NCBI GenBank assembly: GCA_938029725.1
Contig: CALHGE010000010.1
Span: forward strand, 1 to 64,000
Direction: 5' to 3'
Source of the DNA: an uncultured Flavobacteriaceae bacterium
Lineage (GTDB): Bacteria; Bacteroidota; Bacteroidia; Flavobacteriales; Flavobacteriaceae
Length of the DNA stretch: 64,000 nucleotides
Below, piece by piece: positions 27,257-36,191 of this stretch. Positions within the stretch are counted from its first letter, which is position 1. The number at the start of each line of letters is the position of its first letter. A program made the translations under genes and the position numbers. The notes below the pieces were generated by a model that did not search any database, had not been told where the DNA came from, and was given only the letters and a program-made list of their open reading frames with translations.

Positions 27257-28546
27257 ATGAAAACAGTTATCCAACTTATTTTACTCTTATCCATCACTGC
27301 TCTAACTGCACAAACCAAGTCATCTGAAACTTTAAATTTTCTAGCCGTAGGTTCAGCTGCACAAGAAGGCGTGTTACTTGAGCGTCTAGAACGAATAGAT
27401 GCTATGCTCGAAGAGGCGGTAGCATCAAATAAAATTCCGGGTGCCGTGGCGTTAATAGCCAGAAATGGCAAAATCATCTTTCATAATTCATATGGAATGG
27501 CAAACCATACAGAGAATTCCAAAATGAAAAAAGATGCTATTTTTAGAATTGCCTCACAAACAAAGGCAATCACCTCAACAGCAGTAATGATGCTTTGGGA
27601 AGAAGGTAAATTTCGTTTAGACGACCCAATTTCAAAATACATTCCTGAATTTAAAGAAGCTCAAATTTTAGCAACTTTTAATGCTGCAGATTCAAGTTAT
27701 ACCACAAAACCTGCTGAAAAACAGATTACAATCCGCCACTTGATCACCCATACATCTGGCCTAGGCTATGGCGTAATTGATAGTGACGACCGCCTTAAGA
27801 AAATTTACGCAAAGGCAGGAATAACTGATTTATTTACAACAAAAAACATAGGTATTTCCGAAAACATAAAAAAGCTAGCAAAGCTACCGCTGCATCATGA
27901 ACCAGGTGAGCAATTCACTTACAGTGAGGGGCTTGACGTTTTAGGCTATTTTATTGAAGTTATCTCTGGAATGCCGTTTGATCAATTTTTAAGAAAGCGC
28001 ATCTTTGAACCCCTACAAATGAACGACACCTGGTTTTACCTTCCTCAAGACAAACATAAAAGATTAGTAGCTGTGCAAGAAAGAAAGGCAGATCGCTGGC
28101 AAAAATATCCAGTAACCTTCTATGATACCGACTACCCGATAAAAGGAGCTAAACGTTTTTTCTCTGGTGGAGCTGGCCTCTCAAGCACTGCAAAAGACTA
28201 TGCTACCTTTCTTCAAATGTACCTGAACAAGGGTAAATTAAACGGCGTTCGCCTTCTAAGCAGAACAACAGTTCAGAGTATTATGGCAAATCAGATAGGC
28301 CCTATTTGGGCGGATGGACCAAAACACCACGGACTCGCTTTTGCCGTTGTTAATGAACACGGAGAGGGCTTAGGGGGAGAAGGAAGCGATGGCACTTTTG
28401 ATTGGGGAGGTTATTTCAATACGCAATATTTTGCTGACCCAAAAGAACAAATCATTGGTATTCTAATGAAACAAACGCAAGGTGCAGTCGATGACCAAAC
28501 CGGATGGAAATTTCGCCAAATGGTCTTTTCGGCTGTTGATGATTAA
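27257..28546 (+). CDS. Exported serine hydrolase, beta-lactamase class C fold
   Basis: A 429-residue protein with a signal peptide (QLILLLSITALTAQ). Class C/esterase motifs are S100-Q-T-K103 (nucleophile and base), Y222-S-E (YxN position, here with Glu as in many esterases) and a late HHG (K/H-x-G box). This family contains esterases, D-aminopeptidases and beta-lactamases; resistance function should not be assumed. It is divergent from the GntR-type regulator and is followed by a 217-base gap. A TTG at 27203 and TACTTTTA at 27222 may be its promoter. Confidence 0.88.
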   Translation: MKTVIQLILLLSITALTAQTKSSETLNFLAVGSAAQEGVLLERLERIDAMLEEAVASNKIPGAVALIARNGKIIFHNSYGMANHTENSKMKKDAIFRIASQTKAITSTAVMMLWEEGKFRLDDPISKYIPEFKEAQILATFNAADSSYTTKPAEKQITIRHLITHTSGLGYGVIDSDDRLKKIYAKAGITDLFTTKNIGISENIKKLAKLPLHHEPGEQFTYSEGLDVLGYFIEVISGMPFDQFLRKRIFEPLQMNDTWFYLPQDKHKRLVAVQERKADRWQKYPVTFYDTDYPIKGAKRFFSGGAGLSSTAKDYATFLQMYLNKGKLNGVRLLSRTTVQSIMANQIGPIWADGPKHHGLAFAVVNEHGEGLGGEGSDGTFDWGGYFNTQYFADPKEQIIGILMKQTQGAVDDQTGWKFRQMVFSAVDD

Positions 28547-28646
28547 TATAAAAATCTATCGAAATTGCTACTAAAGAGAAGGTAGTATTGGAAACTAACT
28601 GCAAACAAGCAGTCTATCGTAATTCGCGCGCTGCCAAAGCAGCAAA

Positions 28647-28686
28647 AGCTGTATCGAAGCTGTATCGGAGCTGTATCGGAGCTGAT
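28647..28686. repeat. 11-bp tandem repeat
   Basis: The unit AGCTGTATCGG occurs three times in tandem (28647, 28658, 28669; the first ends in A instead of G), with a partial fourth copy at 28680. It lies in the gap before the gene at 28764. Confidence 0.75.
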
Positions 28687-28763
28687 ATTAAAAAAAGCTT
28701 TTTAGCAATACCCTTGGTTATATTAAATGCAGGTAATATATTTAGCGCCCGCATTTTATTATA

Positions 28764-29378
28764 ATGACTATGCCAAAAACCACAACATTTTACATTCTTA
28801 TACTATCCATAGCATCTACGGCGTTTTCTTATGCCCAAATGTTTAAAACAGATACAGGCAGTCTTGAAGCGCTTTCAGGGGTGCTGCGGTACAAGGTTAT
28901 TTTTGAATACTCAGACGAGCTAGAAATACCAAAACACGCCTCTGAAAATATATTTTTAGAACACTATGCCAAAAAGGAAGACAAAAAAGAAAATGGCGCA
29001 GGAGCTCTATTCAAAGAACATTGGTTCAGCTACCGCGAAACTCTTTTCGAGCCTAAATTTATTCAAGATTTCAATTTTTTCAATTTAAAAGAAAAACAGA
29101 TCACCGTAGCTCCTAACATCGTTAATTCAGGGTATACTATGGTTGTACGCACAACCAGTATAGACCCAGGAAGCAGCAATTTCTTTTTCAAAAAAAATGC
29201 CTGGCTAAAAGTTTATATTAGAATTTATGAAAAAGGCCATCCAGAAAAAATCTTATATGCCACTGAAGTTATCGAAGTGCATAGTGAAGGTGCAAATTCA
29301 GATATTTTCAATAGAATACTATCTGCCTATTCTGAATTAGGTCGTGGATTAGCAAAACATCTTTCTCGAAAAACGTAA
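28764..29378 (+). CDS. Secreted protein of unknown function
   Basis: A 204-residue protein with a signal peptide (FYILILSIASTAFSYAQ). I recognise no named family. The C-terminal part has mixed beta strands (WLKVYIRIYEK, LYATEVIEV) followed by a helix (DIFNRILSAYSELGRGLAKHL), a layout also seen in small envelope proteins. No lipobox is present. An ATG two codons later (28770) is an alternative start. It stands alone, between a serine hydrolase and the convergent recQ. Confidence 0.65.
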   Translation: MTMPKTTTFYILILSIASTAFSYAQMFKTDTGSLEALSGVLRYKVIFEYSDELEIPKHASENIFLEHYAKKEDKKENGAGALFKEHWFSYRETLFEPKFIQDFNFFNLKEKQITVAPNIVNSGYTMVVRTTSIDPGSSNFFFKKNAWLKVYIRIYEKGHPEKILYATEVIEVHSEGANSDIFNRILSAYSELGRGLAKHLSRKT

Positions 29379-29569
29379 AGCAACTGGCTTTATTCTTAAA
29401 CCCTATTCAATTGCTTGGAAATAGCTAAGGCTACTTGAGCTTGTACTGAACTTCTCTGAGAAGATAGAACCTTATGTTGCTATAAAACTCACAAGCGACC
29501 TAGGCTTGAAATAGCACATTACTTGCTCGCGGTATGGATAGGAAATGAAATGTACCGCTTTTCGCGGAG

Positions 29570-31660
29570 CTAAGTGTCCAACAAATACAAGCCAATTTTA
29601 ATTTTCCAATAAGGTACTTTTTCTTCAAAGTATTCAAAATAAGCCTTTAACCCTTCCGCTTTAGGCAATTCTATTTTGGCCTTCTCAATTTTTGAAAGTT
29701 CTTTAGAAGAAACCAATTCATGAAGATCAATTTCCTCACCTTGGGCGTGCATTTTCATCAAGTGACTGTAAATAGTATTTTCAGTCAGTTCGCGCTTCAC
29801 AGCAATATCTGTGGGCGAAAGCCCTTCTTTAAAGAACGCCCAAGTTTGTTCATGAGTTGCTACTTTAGGTTTTACAAATGCTACGTGCTCAGCAATTTCC
29901 TTTAAAAAGACATCAGCATACTTTTCGAGTTTGGCCTCCCCTACTCCTGAAACTTGTTCAAATTCGGACTTGGTTAATGGTTGCTTGGCTTCCATATCTT
30001 TTAAACTGGCATCGCCAAAAACCACATATGCAGGCACACCTTGCTCTTTTGCAATTTGATATCGAAGTATACGTAGTTTTTCGAAGAGCCCCTTTTTTTC
30101 AATTTTAGCTCGGGTTTTTCTTTCCGTTTGTTTTTCGACTTGGTTTAGAATAGCCAACTGCACGGTTTCTTTATCGTACAAGACTTTCTTTGCCAGAGGC
30201 GTCAAAGCAATACGGCTGTTCTCCCTAAAATTAATTTCTAAAACGCCTTGGTTCAATAATTGTATGACGTACTGCTGTAAATCTTGCCAAGAAACATCCT
30301 TTACCGCTCCAAAAGTTTTAATATTTTGGAGTCCTTTTTCAAAAATCTGAGCGTTTTGAGAACCCCGTAGTACATCAATCAAAACACCCATAGGTTCTTG
30401 TTCCTTCAAACGAGCTACTGCGGAACATATTTTCTGTGTTAATAAGGTAGCATCAAAATAGGAAGGTGGCGTTTTACAAATATCACAGTTTCCACATCCT
30501 TGGGTCACATGTTCTCCAAAATAATTCAACAAGGCTATACGGCGGCAACTTAAAGCTTCCGCATATTGCTGCATCCGCTCTAGTTTAGCATACTGAACTT
30601 GAGCGTTTTCACTATCAGCAATAAACTTTCGCAATTGTACGACGTCTGCATAGCTATAAAAAAGTAGCGTGTGGGCAGGTAAGCTATCACGACCACCACG
30701 ACCAATCTCTTGATAATAACCTTCTAAATTTTTTGGCAGGTTGTAATGTATGACCCAGCGCACATTACTCTTATCTATACCCATACCAAAAGCGATGGTA
30801 GCACAGATGATAGGCGTGCGATCATTAATAAAATCTTCTTGTACTTGTGTTCGTTCTTCTGTACTCATACCGGCGTGATAGGCCTTGGCGTCGTAGCCAG
30901 CATTGCGAAGCTTATCAGCCAACATTTCGGTATTCTTTCTACTCAAACAGTAAATAATACCACTTTCATCTGAGCGCTGTTGTAGAAAATTAAGAATCTG
31001 TTTGATTCGGTCCTGCCCAGGTCTGACATCTAGATATAAATTCGGGCGGTTAAAAGAAGCTAAATGTCGCGAAGCACGTGGAATCGATAGTTGTTCTGCA
31101 ATATCATCTTGCGTTGCCTTATCTGCAGTAGCGGTCAAAGCAATAACTGGCAGCTCAGGAAATTTAGTTTTTAAACCTCCCAATTGCGTATATGCGGGTC
31201 GAAAATCATGACCCCATGAAGAAATACAATGTGCTTCATCTACAGCGAACAGACTAATTTTAATTTCTTCAAAAACCGAATTAAACTGATTGATACTTTC
31301 CGGTGCTACGTAGAATAATTTCAATTCTCCGTTCCTTAATTGCTGAAAGATTTCTTGCTGCACTTCAGAAGCTTGCGAACTATTGTAATAGGCCGCGGCA
31401 ATTCCGTTAGCTTGTAGTACATCTACTTGATCCTTCATCAAAGCAATTAATGGAGAAATTACGATTGCAGTACCCTCCATTGCCAATGCTGGCAATTGAA
31501 AACAAAGCGATTTACCACCGCCTGTTGGCATAATGGCCAAGACATCCTTAGCGGACATCAAATCTTTAATCACTTCCAACTGATTTGGTCTGAACGTATC
31601 ATACCCAAAATGGGTTTTAAGAAGCGGTAAAAGTTGTTGTTTGGGGTCTATTGCAAGCAT
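29570..31660 (-). CDS. recQ: ATP-dependent DNA helicase RecQ
   Basis: A 696-residue 3-prime to 5-prime helicase in recombination and repair. It has an N-terminal Q-motif [10 protein letters not shown], Walker A (MPTGGGKS), the DEAH box ([12 protein letters not shown]), motif VI in EIGRGGRDS, and a zinc-binding RQC region with CRRIA and CGNCDIC. The winged-helix segment and an HRDC domain ([20 protein letters not shown]) follow. A C-terminal extension with a helix-turn-helix-like stretch ([20 protein letters not shown]) is common in Bacteroidota RecQ. A TAnnTTTG element lies just before the start. Upstream on the same strand is a short ssb. Confidence 0.96.
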   Translation of the reverse strand: MLAIDPKQQLLPLLKTHFGYDTFRPNQLEVIKDLMSAKDVLAIMPTGGGKSLCFQLPALAMEGTAIVISPLIALMKDQVDVLQANGIAAAYYNSSQASEVQQEIFQQLRNGELKLFYVAPESINQFNSVFEEIKISLFAVDEAHCISSWGHDFRPAYTQLGGLKTKFPELPVIALTATADKATQDDIAEQLSIPRASRHLASFNRPNLYLDVRPGQDRIKQILNFLQQRSDESGIIYCLSRKNTEMLADKLRNAGYDAKAYHAGMSTEERTQVQEDFINDRTPIICATIAFGMGIDKSNVRWVIHYNLPKNLEGYYQEIGRGGRDSLPAHTLLFYSYADVVQLRKFIADSENAQVQYAKLERMQQYAEALSCRRIALLNYFGEHVTQGCGNCDICKTPPSYFDATLLTQKICSAVARLKEQEPMGVLIDVLRGSQNAQIFEKGLQNIKTFGAVKDVSWQDLQQYVIQLLNQGVLEINFRENSRIALTPLAKKVLYDKETVQLAILNQVEKQTERKTRAKIEKKGLFEKLRILRYQIAKEQGVPAYVVFGDASLKDMEAKQPLTKSEFEQVSGVGEAKLEKYADVFLKEIAEHVAFVKPKVATHEQTWAFFKEGLSPTDIAVKRELTENTIYSHLMKMHAQGEEIDLHELVSSKELSKIEKAKIELPKAEGLKAYFEYFEEKVPYWKIKIGLYLLDT

Positions 31661-31664
31661 GGGT

Positions 31665-31672
31665 CAAAGTTA
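31665..31672 (-). promoter_or_regulatory. -7-like element before recQ
   Basis: TAACTTTG on the minus strand, only 4 bases from the recQ ATG, implying an almost leaderless message. No TTG at 17-20 bases upstream, so it is weak. Confidence 0.25.
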
Positions 31673-31830
31673 TGGAATGTTGGTTTACTTTTCGATCAAA
31701 AAACATATGGAGAGTCACAAATTGTGACCCTCAGGCTTTAGGAGCTAAATTGACTACTTAAGTAATTGTGTTCTAAAAAACATCTTTGCAAACTGCAGTT
31801 ATCCTATTTCTTACATTAGAAATCATAATT

Positions 31831-31881
31831 CGACGAAGCAATCTGTTTTCTAAGAACTGAATTCAACAGATTACTTCGTCG
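31831..31881 (-). terminator. Long hairpin between ssb and recQ
   Basis: Inverted repeat with 17-bp arms at 31831-31847 and 31865-31881 and a 17-base loop. The single mismatch becomes a G-U pair only in the minus-strand RNA, which suggests that strand is the functional one. There is no clean T-run, so it may be a factor-dependent terminator, an RNA-stabilising stem or a protein site. Confidence 0.4.
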
Positions 31882-31937
31882 CAATAAACTCCTAAACTTA
31901 TGATATCATCCTCCTCATGGTAAAAGGTCTTGCTGAT

Positions 31938-32270
31938 TTACTTACCTAACATCATAAGTTCATTGCATTTTATCTCTGTAAAATAACGCTTTTCACCTTC
32001 TTTGGTTTCATACGAACGATGAGTCAATTTACCCTCAACGGCAACTTGTTTTCCTTTGGTAAGATAGTTTTCTACGATCTCTGCCGTCTTGCCCCAAGCA
32101 ACGATATTGTGCCATTGGGTGTCCTCTACTTTTTCTCCTTTCGCATTTTTATAGCTATCGGTTGTGGCTATTGAAAATTTAGCAAGCTTGCTACCGCTTT
32201 CAAGGTTAATAATTTCTGGGTCTTGACCCAAGTTTCCAATCAATTGTACTGAATTTCTAAGTGCGTTCAT
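31938..32270 (-). CDS. ssb: Single-stranded DNA-binding protein, short form
   Basis: A 110-residue OB-fold protein. It starts MNALRNSVQLIGNLGQDPE and has WHNIVAWGKTAEIVENYL and GKQVAVEGKLTHRSYE, all typical of SSB. It ends at NELMMLGK right after the OB domain, so the disordered tail and acidic tip that recruit repair proteins are missing. This suggests a secondary SSB paralogue rather than the replicative one. A TAAGTTTG -7 element is upstream, and recQ follows downstream on the same strand with a long hairpin between. Confidence 0.92.
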   Translation of the reverse strand: MNALRNSVQLIGNLGQDPEIINLESGSKLAKFSIATTDSYKNAKGEKVEDTQWHNIVAWGKTAEIVENYLTKGKQVAVEGKLTHRSYETKEGEKRYFTEIKCNELMMLGK

Positions 32271-32328
32271 ACTATTTAATTTTAAAGGTTAACAGTTTAT
32301 AATACCAAGCCTCCTTGACTTGACACTG

Positions 32329-32336
32329 CAAACTTA
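32329..32336 (-). promoter_or_regulatory. ssb: -7 element of ssb
   Basis: TAAGTTTG on the minus strand, an exact TAnnTTTG match, giving a leader of about 50 bases. The -33 box is not clear. Confidence 0.4.
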
Positions 32337-32373
32337 GAATGTACTTTAAATACTATATGTATGTTAAACATTT

Positions 32374-32404
32374 GTATATGTTTGTATACGAATGTAAATG
32401 TTTG
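32374..32404. repeat. Two GTAxATGTTTG direct repeats upstream of ssb
   Basis: GTATATGTTTG at 32374-32384 and GTAAATGTTTG at 32394-32404, start points 20 bp apart (about two helical turns). They lie upstream of the ssb -7 element. Possible operator; the AT-rich context lowers confidence. Confidence 0.3.
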
Positions 32405-32623
32405 AAAATGATTTTAATATTGATTTTTAATGCTTTACATAAATATTACAAACTCACTAAAAACCATTTTATCGTCACAAGAGGGGGCATCTATATACAT
32501 TATGGGACAAGAAAATAAAGTGATTTATTAAACTCCTAGAGCGAAGTTTTTTTGAAATTCGTTATTATGAGTACAGTTCGTAGCGCTGTATTAAATGACT
32601 AAAAAACTTGATAACAATACAAA

Positions 32624-32761
32624 ATGAAAGCAGAAAAAACAAGTCCCTTCAAGCCATTCGAAAGTCAATTAGAACAACAAACGAAGATGGTTAAGCCGCA
32701 AAGGGCATTGGTATACTTTGGAAAACATTTATATCCGAAAACATTTTACAAAAAATACTAA
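32624..32761 (+). CDS. Candidate small ORF, 45 codons
   Basis: Starts MKAEKTSPFKPFESQLEQQT and ends FYKKY; basic and soluble-looking. No family recognised and no clear promoter. Could be a small protein, a gene remnant or chance. Confidence 0.15.
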   Translation: MKAEKTSPFKPFESQLEQQTKMVKPQRALVYFGKHLYPKTFYKKY

Positions 32762-32907
32762 GCAAAGGTAACTGATGCCACCTTTTCAATAGCTACCAAG
32801 TACGAAAGAGACAAGATACCCGTCTAGGCTATAAAAGGAGTTCTTTAGATAAAAAACAAAGAAAATCATAGTTCAATCTTTTGCAAAAGTGCTTCTCTCA
32901 AATTTTT

Positions 32908-33072
32908 TCAGAAAGGCGATTCAGGTAAAGCAGCCGTATACAATACTTCGTAAGATGTATAGAATTTGGCCTTAAATAGACCACGCGCAGAAACCTCAAC
33001 ATACCTTAAGATGCTAGAGGTCCTATTTTCATAGTTGTTAAGAGCTAAGGGTTTATTTAGGAATATTTTCAT
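32908..33072 (-). CDS. Candidate small ORF, 54 codons
   Basis: Begins MKIFLNKPLALNNYENRTSS and ends with AALPESPF on the minus strand. Not recognised. It lies entirely before the M20 amidase start at 33098 on the other strand. Possibly translated repeat or remnant sequence. Confidence 0.15.
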   Translation of the reverse strand: MKIFLNKPLALNNYENRTSSILRYVEVSARGLFKAKFYTSYEVLYTAALPESPF

Positions 33073-33097
33073 ACTTTCAAGGCTAAAATTAACTGTT

Positions 33098-34384
33098 ATG
33101 TCTTTTCGCTTATTTTCTATTTTTCTTTTCCTAGGATGTACCACACTTCTAGCCCAAGAACCTTTGGTCAATCAAGACCGTCTCGAAAATCGAATTATGG
33201 AACTTGCCAAATTCGGCCTCCAAGAAAATGGAGAAACTGAACGTGTGGCTTTTAGTGATGCTGATGTGGCAGCACAAAAATGGCTTTTACAAACTTTGAA
33301 AGATTTGGGCTTGGATGTCCGAATCGATTTTGCCGGAAACCTTATCGGAACCCGAAAAGGAACAGATGCAACATTGAAACCGATTTGCTTTGGTTCGCAT
33401 ATTGACCGTGTACCCAATGGAGGCAATTATGATGGTTGTGTTGGTTCCATGGCATCGTTAGAAGTGCTGCAAGTTTTAAATGAGAACAAAATTAAAACCA
33501 AGCATCCTTTAGAAATCATCATTTTCTCCAATGAAGAAGGTGGCGTGATGGGCAGTAGGGCCATCGCTGGGCATTTAGGCCAAAGCGCTTTGAGTGTTGT
33601 GAATTCTACAGGATATTCTATGGCAGAAGGCATTACACGTCTTGGCGGCGATACCACACGAATTGCTCAAGTAGCCCGTAAAAAAGATGAAATCGCAGCT
33701 TTTCTAGAACTACACATCGAACAAGGCGGAACGCTTGAAAAAGAAAATATACAAATCGGAATTGTAGAAGGTATTGTCGGACTAAAATGGTGGGACGTTG
33801 AATTTACTGGTTTTGCCAATCACGCTGGCACTACACCAATGAATGCAAGGCAAGATGCACTGCTAGCAGCCGCTAAATTTATTGTTGCCGTAAACGAAAT
33901 CACCACTAGTTTTGAAGGAGCCCAAGTGGGTACCGTGGGTAAAATTAAGGCGGAACCAGGAGCACCGAATGTGATACCTGGAAAAGTGATTACAAGTTTG
34001 GAGATTCGCGACTTATCATCAAAGGTGATTGAAAAAGTCTATGAAGCCATTTCGACAAAAGGGAAAGAAATCGCAAAGGCATCAAATGTTCAAATTGAAT
34101 TCCACCCTTTAGATACCACTGCTGCCCCTGCCATAATGACTGCTGAAATTCAAGATGAAATTGGCGCAGCCGCAGAAAAACTAGGCCTATCATCTAAAAA
34201 AATGCCAAGCGGCGCTGGTCATGACGCTCAAGACATGGCTTTAATTGCTCCGACAGGAATGATATTCGTTCCCAGTAAGGCCGGCATTAGTCATTCGCCC
34301 AAAGAATTTACTTCTGCAGCAGACATGGCAAACGGGGCCAATGTACTATTGCATACCATTTTAGCTTTGGACAAAAAACGCTAA
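33098..34384 (+). CDS. Exported M20-family amidase (N-carbamoyl amino acid hydrolase/allantoate amidohydrolase type)
   Basis: A 428-residue zinc hydrolase. The metal-binding motifs are GSHIDRV (His), GNYDGCVG (bridging Asp), SNEEGG (catalytic and ligand Glu), FLELHIEQG (His) and, late, GISHSPKEF (His). The dimerisation-domain motif FTGFANHAGTTPMNARQDAL marks the hydantoinase/carbamoylase branch of M20. Unlike most relatives it carries a signal peptide (FRLFSIFLFLGCTTLLAQ), so it acts outside the cytoplasm. The start at 33098 is chosen because it begins the signal peptide; a longer frame from 33035 is less likely. The next gene, an M28 peptidase, is 87 bases downstream. Confidence 0.9.
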   Translation: MSFRLFSIFLFLGCTTLLAQEPLVNQDRLENRIMELAKFGLQENGETERVAFSDADVAAQKWLLQTLKDLGLDVRIDFAGNLIGTRKGTDATLKPICFGSHIDRVPNGGNYDGCVGSMASLEVLQVLNENKIKTKHPLEIIIFSNEEGGVMGSRAIAGHLGQSALSVVNSTGYSMAEGITRLGGDTTRIAQVARKKDEIAAFLELHIEQGGTLEKENIQIGIVEGIVGLKWWDVEFTGFANHAGTTPMNARQDALLAAAKFIVAVNEITTSFEGAQVGTVGKIKAEPGAPNVIPGKVITSLEIRDLSSKVIEKVYEAISTKGKEIAKASNVQIEFHPLDTTAAPAIMTAEIQDEIGAAAEKLGLSSKKMPSGAGHDAQDMALIAPTGMIFVPSKAGISHSPKEFTSAADMANGANVLLHTILALDKKR

Positions 34385-34471
34385 TAACACTTAAACCCTA
34401 AGAAAACAGCAGTCAACTTCCCCCTTTAAATCTGTATATTAGTTACTTCAATACTCTAAGACTACTTGAAA

Positions 34472-36019
34472 ATGAAAAAAGGACTACTTACCTGCGCTTG
34501 TTTGCTATTTATTAGCCTAGGATTTTCTCAAACTACGGAAGAAATTGTATCAGCGATACAAAAAGAGGCCAATGAAAATTCACAATTAGAACATTTAGCG
34601 CACGAACTTATGGATGTCATTGGCCCGCGTTTGGTCGGCACGCCACAAATGAAAAAAGCCAATGACTGGGCGCTTACTAAATACGCCAAATGGGGTATTT
34701 CTGCCGAAAACCAAGAATGGGGTAAATGGCGCGGTTGGGAACGTGGCATCACCCATGTCGATCTGATTTCTCCGCGGGTAGTTTCTTTAAGTGGAATGCA
34801 ATTGGCTTGGAGCCCTTCTTCCGGCAAAAAAGGCATCACTGCCCATCTAATCACGCTTCCCGAAATTACTGACTCCTTAGCATTTGTGCGATGGCTTCCT
34901 AATGTCAAAGGTAAATTTGTGATGGTTTCTATGCATCAACCTACAGGCCGACCCGATTACAATTGGGAAGAATTCGCAACTGAAGAATCCTTAGAAAAGA
35001 TGAAATTCAACCGTGATGCACAGCAAAAAGCATGGCGTCAAAATATGAACAATACGGGCTATACCAGTCGCAACATCAACAAAGCCCTTGAAGAAGCTGG
35101 TGCAGTTGGCATTATACAATCACGATGGTCAAAAGCTTTCGGAGCGAACAAAATCTTTAGTGCAGGCACGAAGACCGTTCCTGCTATCGACTTGTCACTA
35201 GAAGATTACGGAATGGTATACCGAATGGTTAAAAGCGGTGCGAACCCTCAAATAAAAGTAGTTTCTGAATCAAAAGAGCTAGGTACAGTTCCTACTTTTA
35301 ATACGATTGCAACCATTCCTGGTAAAGAACTTCCGAATGAATATGTGATTCTTTCTGCGCATTTCGATTCTTGGGATGGTGCTACCGGAGCAACGGACAA
35401 TGGTACTGGAACCATTACCATGATGGAAGCTGCTCGTATTCTTAAAAAAGTCTATCCAAATCCGAAACGCACCATTATTATAGGACATTGGGGAAGCGAA
35501 GAACAAGGTCTAAATGGTTCTCGTGCCTTTGTAGAGGACCATCCTAAAATTGTAGAAGGACTTCAAGCAGCCTTCAACCAAGACAACGGAACAGGGCGTG
35601 TGGTGAATATTTCAGGGCAAGGTTTCTTGCATGCATACGATTATATTGGGCGTTGGCTAGAAGCTGTGCCGCAAGATATTTCAAAACATATCGAAACCAG
35701 TTTTCCTGGAAGCCCGGCGCGTGGTGGTTCTGATTACGCCTCTTTTGTGGCAGCAGGAGCACCCGCTTTTTCATTAAGCTCATTAAGTTGGAGCTATTGG
35801 AACTATACTTGGCATACCAATTTGGACACCTACGATAAAATTGTTTTTGACGATGTGCGCAACAATGCTATGCTAACGGCAATTATGGCGTATATGGCTA
35901 GTGAAGACCCAGAAAAAACTTCACGTGAAAAATCGGTTTTAGGTATCAATCCTAGAACAGGTAAAAAAGGAGAATGGCCAGCTCCACGATCGCCTGAAAG
36001 AAACGGCGGTCAGAACTAA
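34472..36019 (+). CDS. Exported M28-family metallopeptidase
   Basis: A 515-residue aminopeptidase-like enzyme with a signal peptide (LLTCACLLFISLGFSQ). After a protease-associated-type insert come the two-zinc ligand motifs: SAHFDSW (His), ATDNGTG (Asp), GSEEQG (Glu pair), NQDNGTG (Asp) and TWHTNLDT (His). It probably trims N-terminal residues from peptides in the periplasm or outside. The ATG at 34472 is preferred to the TTG at 34466. It sits between an exported M20 amidase and a large Asp-box protein, all on the plus strand. Confidence 0.92.
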   Translation: MKKGLLTCACLLFISLGFSQTTEEIVSAIQKEANENSQLEHLAHELMDVIGPRLVGTPQMKKANDWALTKYAKWGISAENQEWGKWRGWERGITHVDLISPRVVSLSGMQLAWSPSSGKKGITAHLITLPEITDSLAFVRWLPNVKGKFVMVSMHQPTGRPDYNWEEFATEESLEKMKFNRDAQQKAWRQNMNNTGYTSRNINKALEEAGAVGIIQSRWSKAFGANKIFSAGTKTVPAIDLSLEDYGMVYRMVKSGANPQIKVVSESKELGTVPTFNTIATIPGKELPNEYVILSAHFDSWDGATGATDNGTGTITMMEAARILKKVYPNPKRTIIIGHWGSEEQGLNGSRAFVEDHPKIVEGLQAAFNQDNGTGRVVNISGQGFLHAYDYIGRWLEAVPQDISKHIETSFPGSPARGGSDYASFVAAGAPAFSLSSLSWSYWNYTWHTNLDTYDKIVFDDVRNNAMLTAIMAYMASEDPEKTSREKSVLGINPRTGKKGEWPAPRSPERNGGQN

Positions 36020-36191
36020 AATATAATCACTAAAAAAAACTTCTCGCGAACCGTCTTTTTGAGGAGCTAAAAAAATTAAGCAAATAAAAAGTGGCGTGGC
36101 AAACTGTTTATTAACCTCCAGATAGATTAAACAGATTGATTCACCAAAAAAAGGCCCCATAACACCGTATCACTAACAGACCAAAGCAGCT

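Larger units (their letters stand above)
32271..33097. other. 827-base gap without a confident gene
   Basis: Left end: ssb promoter and repeated GTAxATGTTTG elements. Middle: one 45-codon plus-strand ORF. Right end: one 54-codon minus-strand ORF overlapping the region before the M20 gene. Nothing else is recognisable, and the region may hold decayed genes. Confidence 0.5.

Noticed and set aside
27257..28546. Beta-lactamase resistance gene
   Set aside because: The class C fold motifs also mark esterases and peptidases, and the Tyr motif is YSE rather than YxN, so resistance is not supported.
29451..29463. Small perfect palindrome CTTCTC-T-GAGAAG
   Set aside because: Short, with no loop or T-run and no nearby promoter; could be chance.
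35939..36160. Minus-strand ORF of 73 codons over the gap after the M28 gene
   Set aside because: Overlaps the end of the M28 gene, has no recognisable domain, and lacks a promoter-like element.
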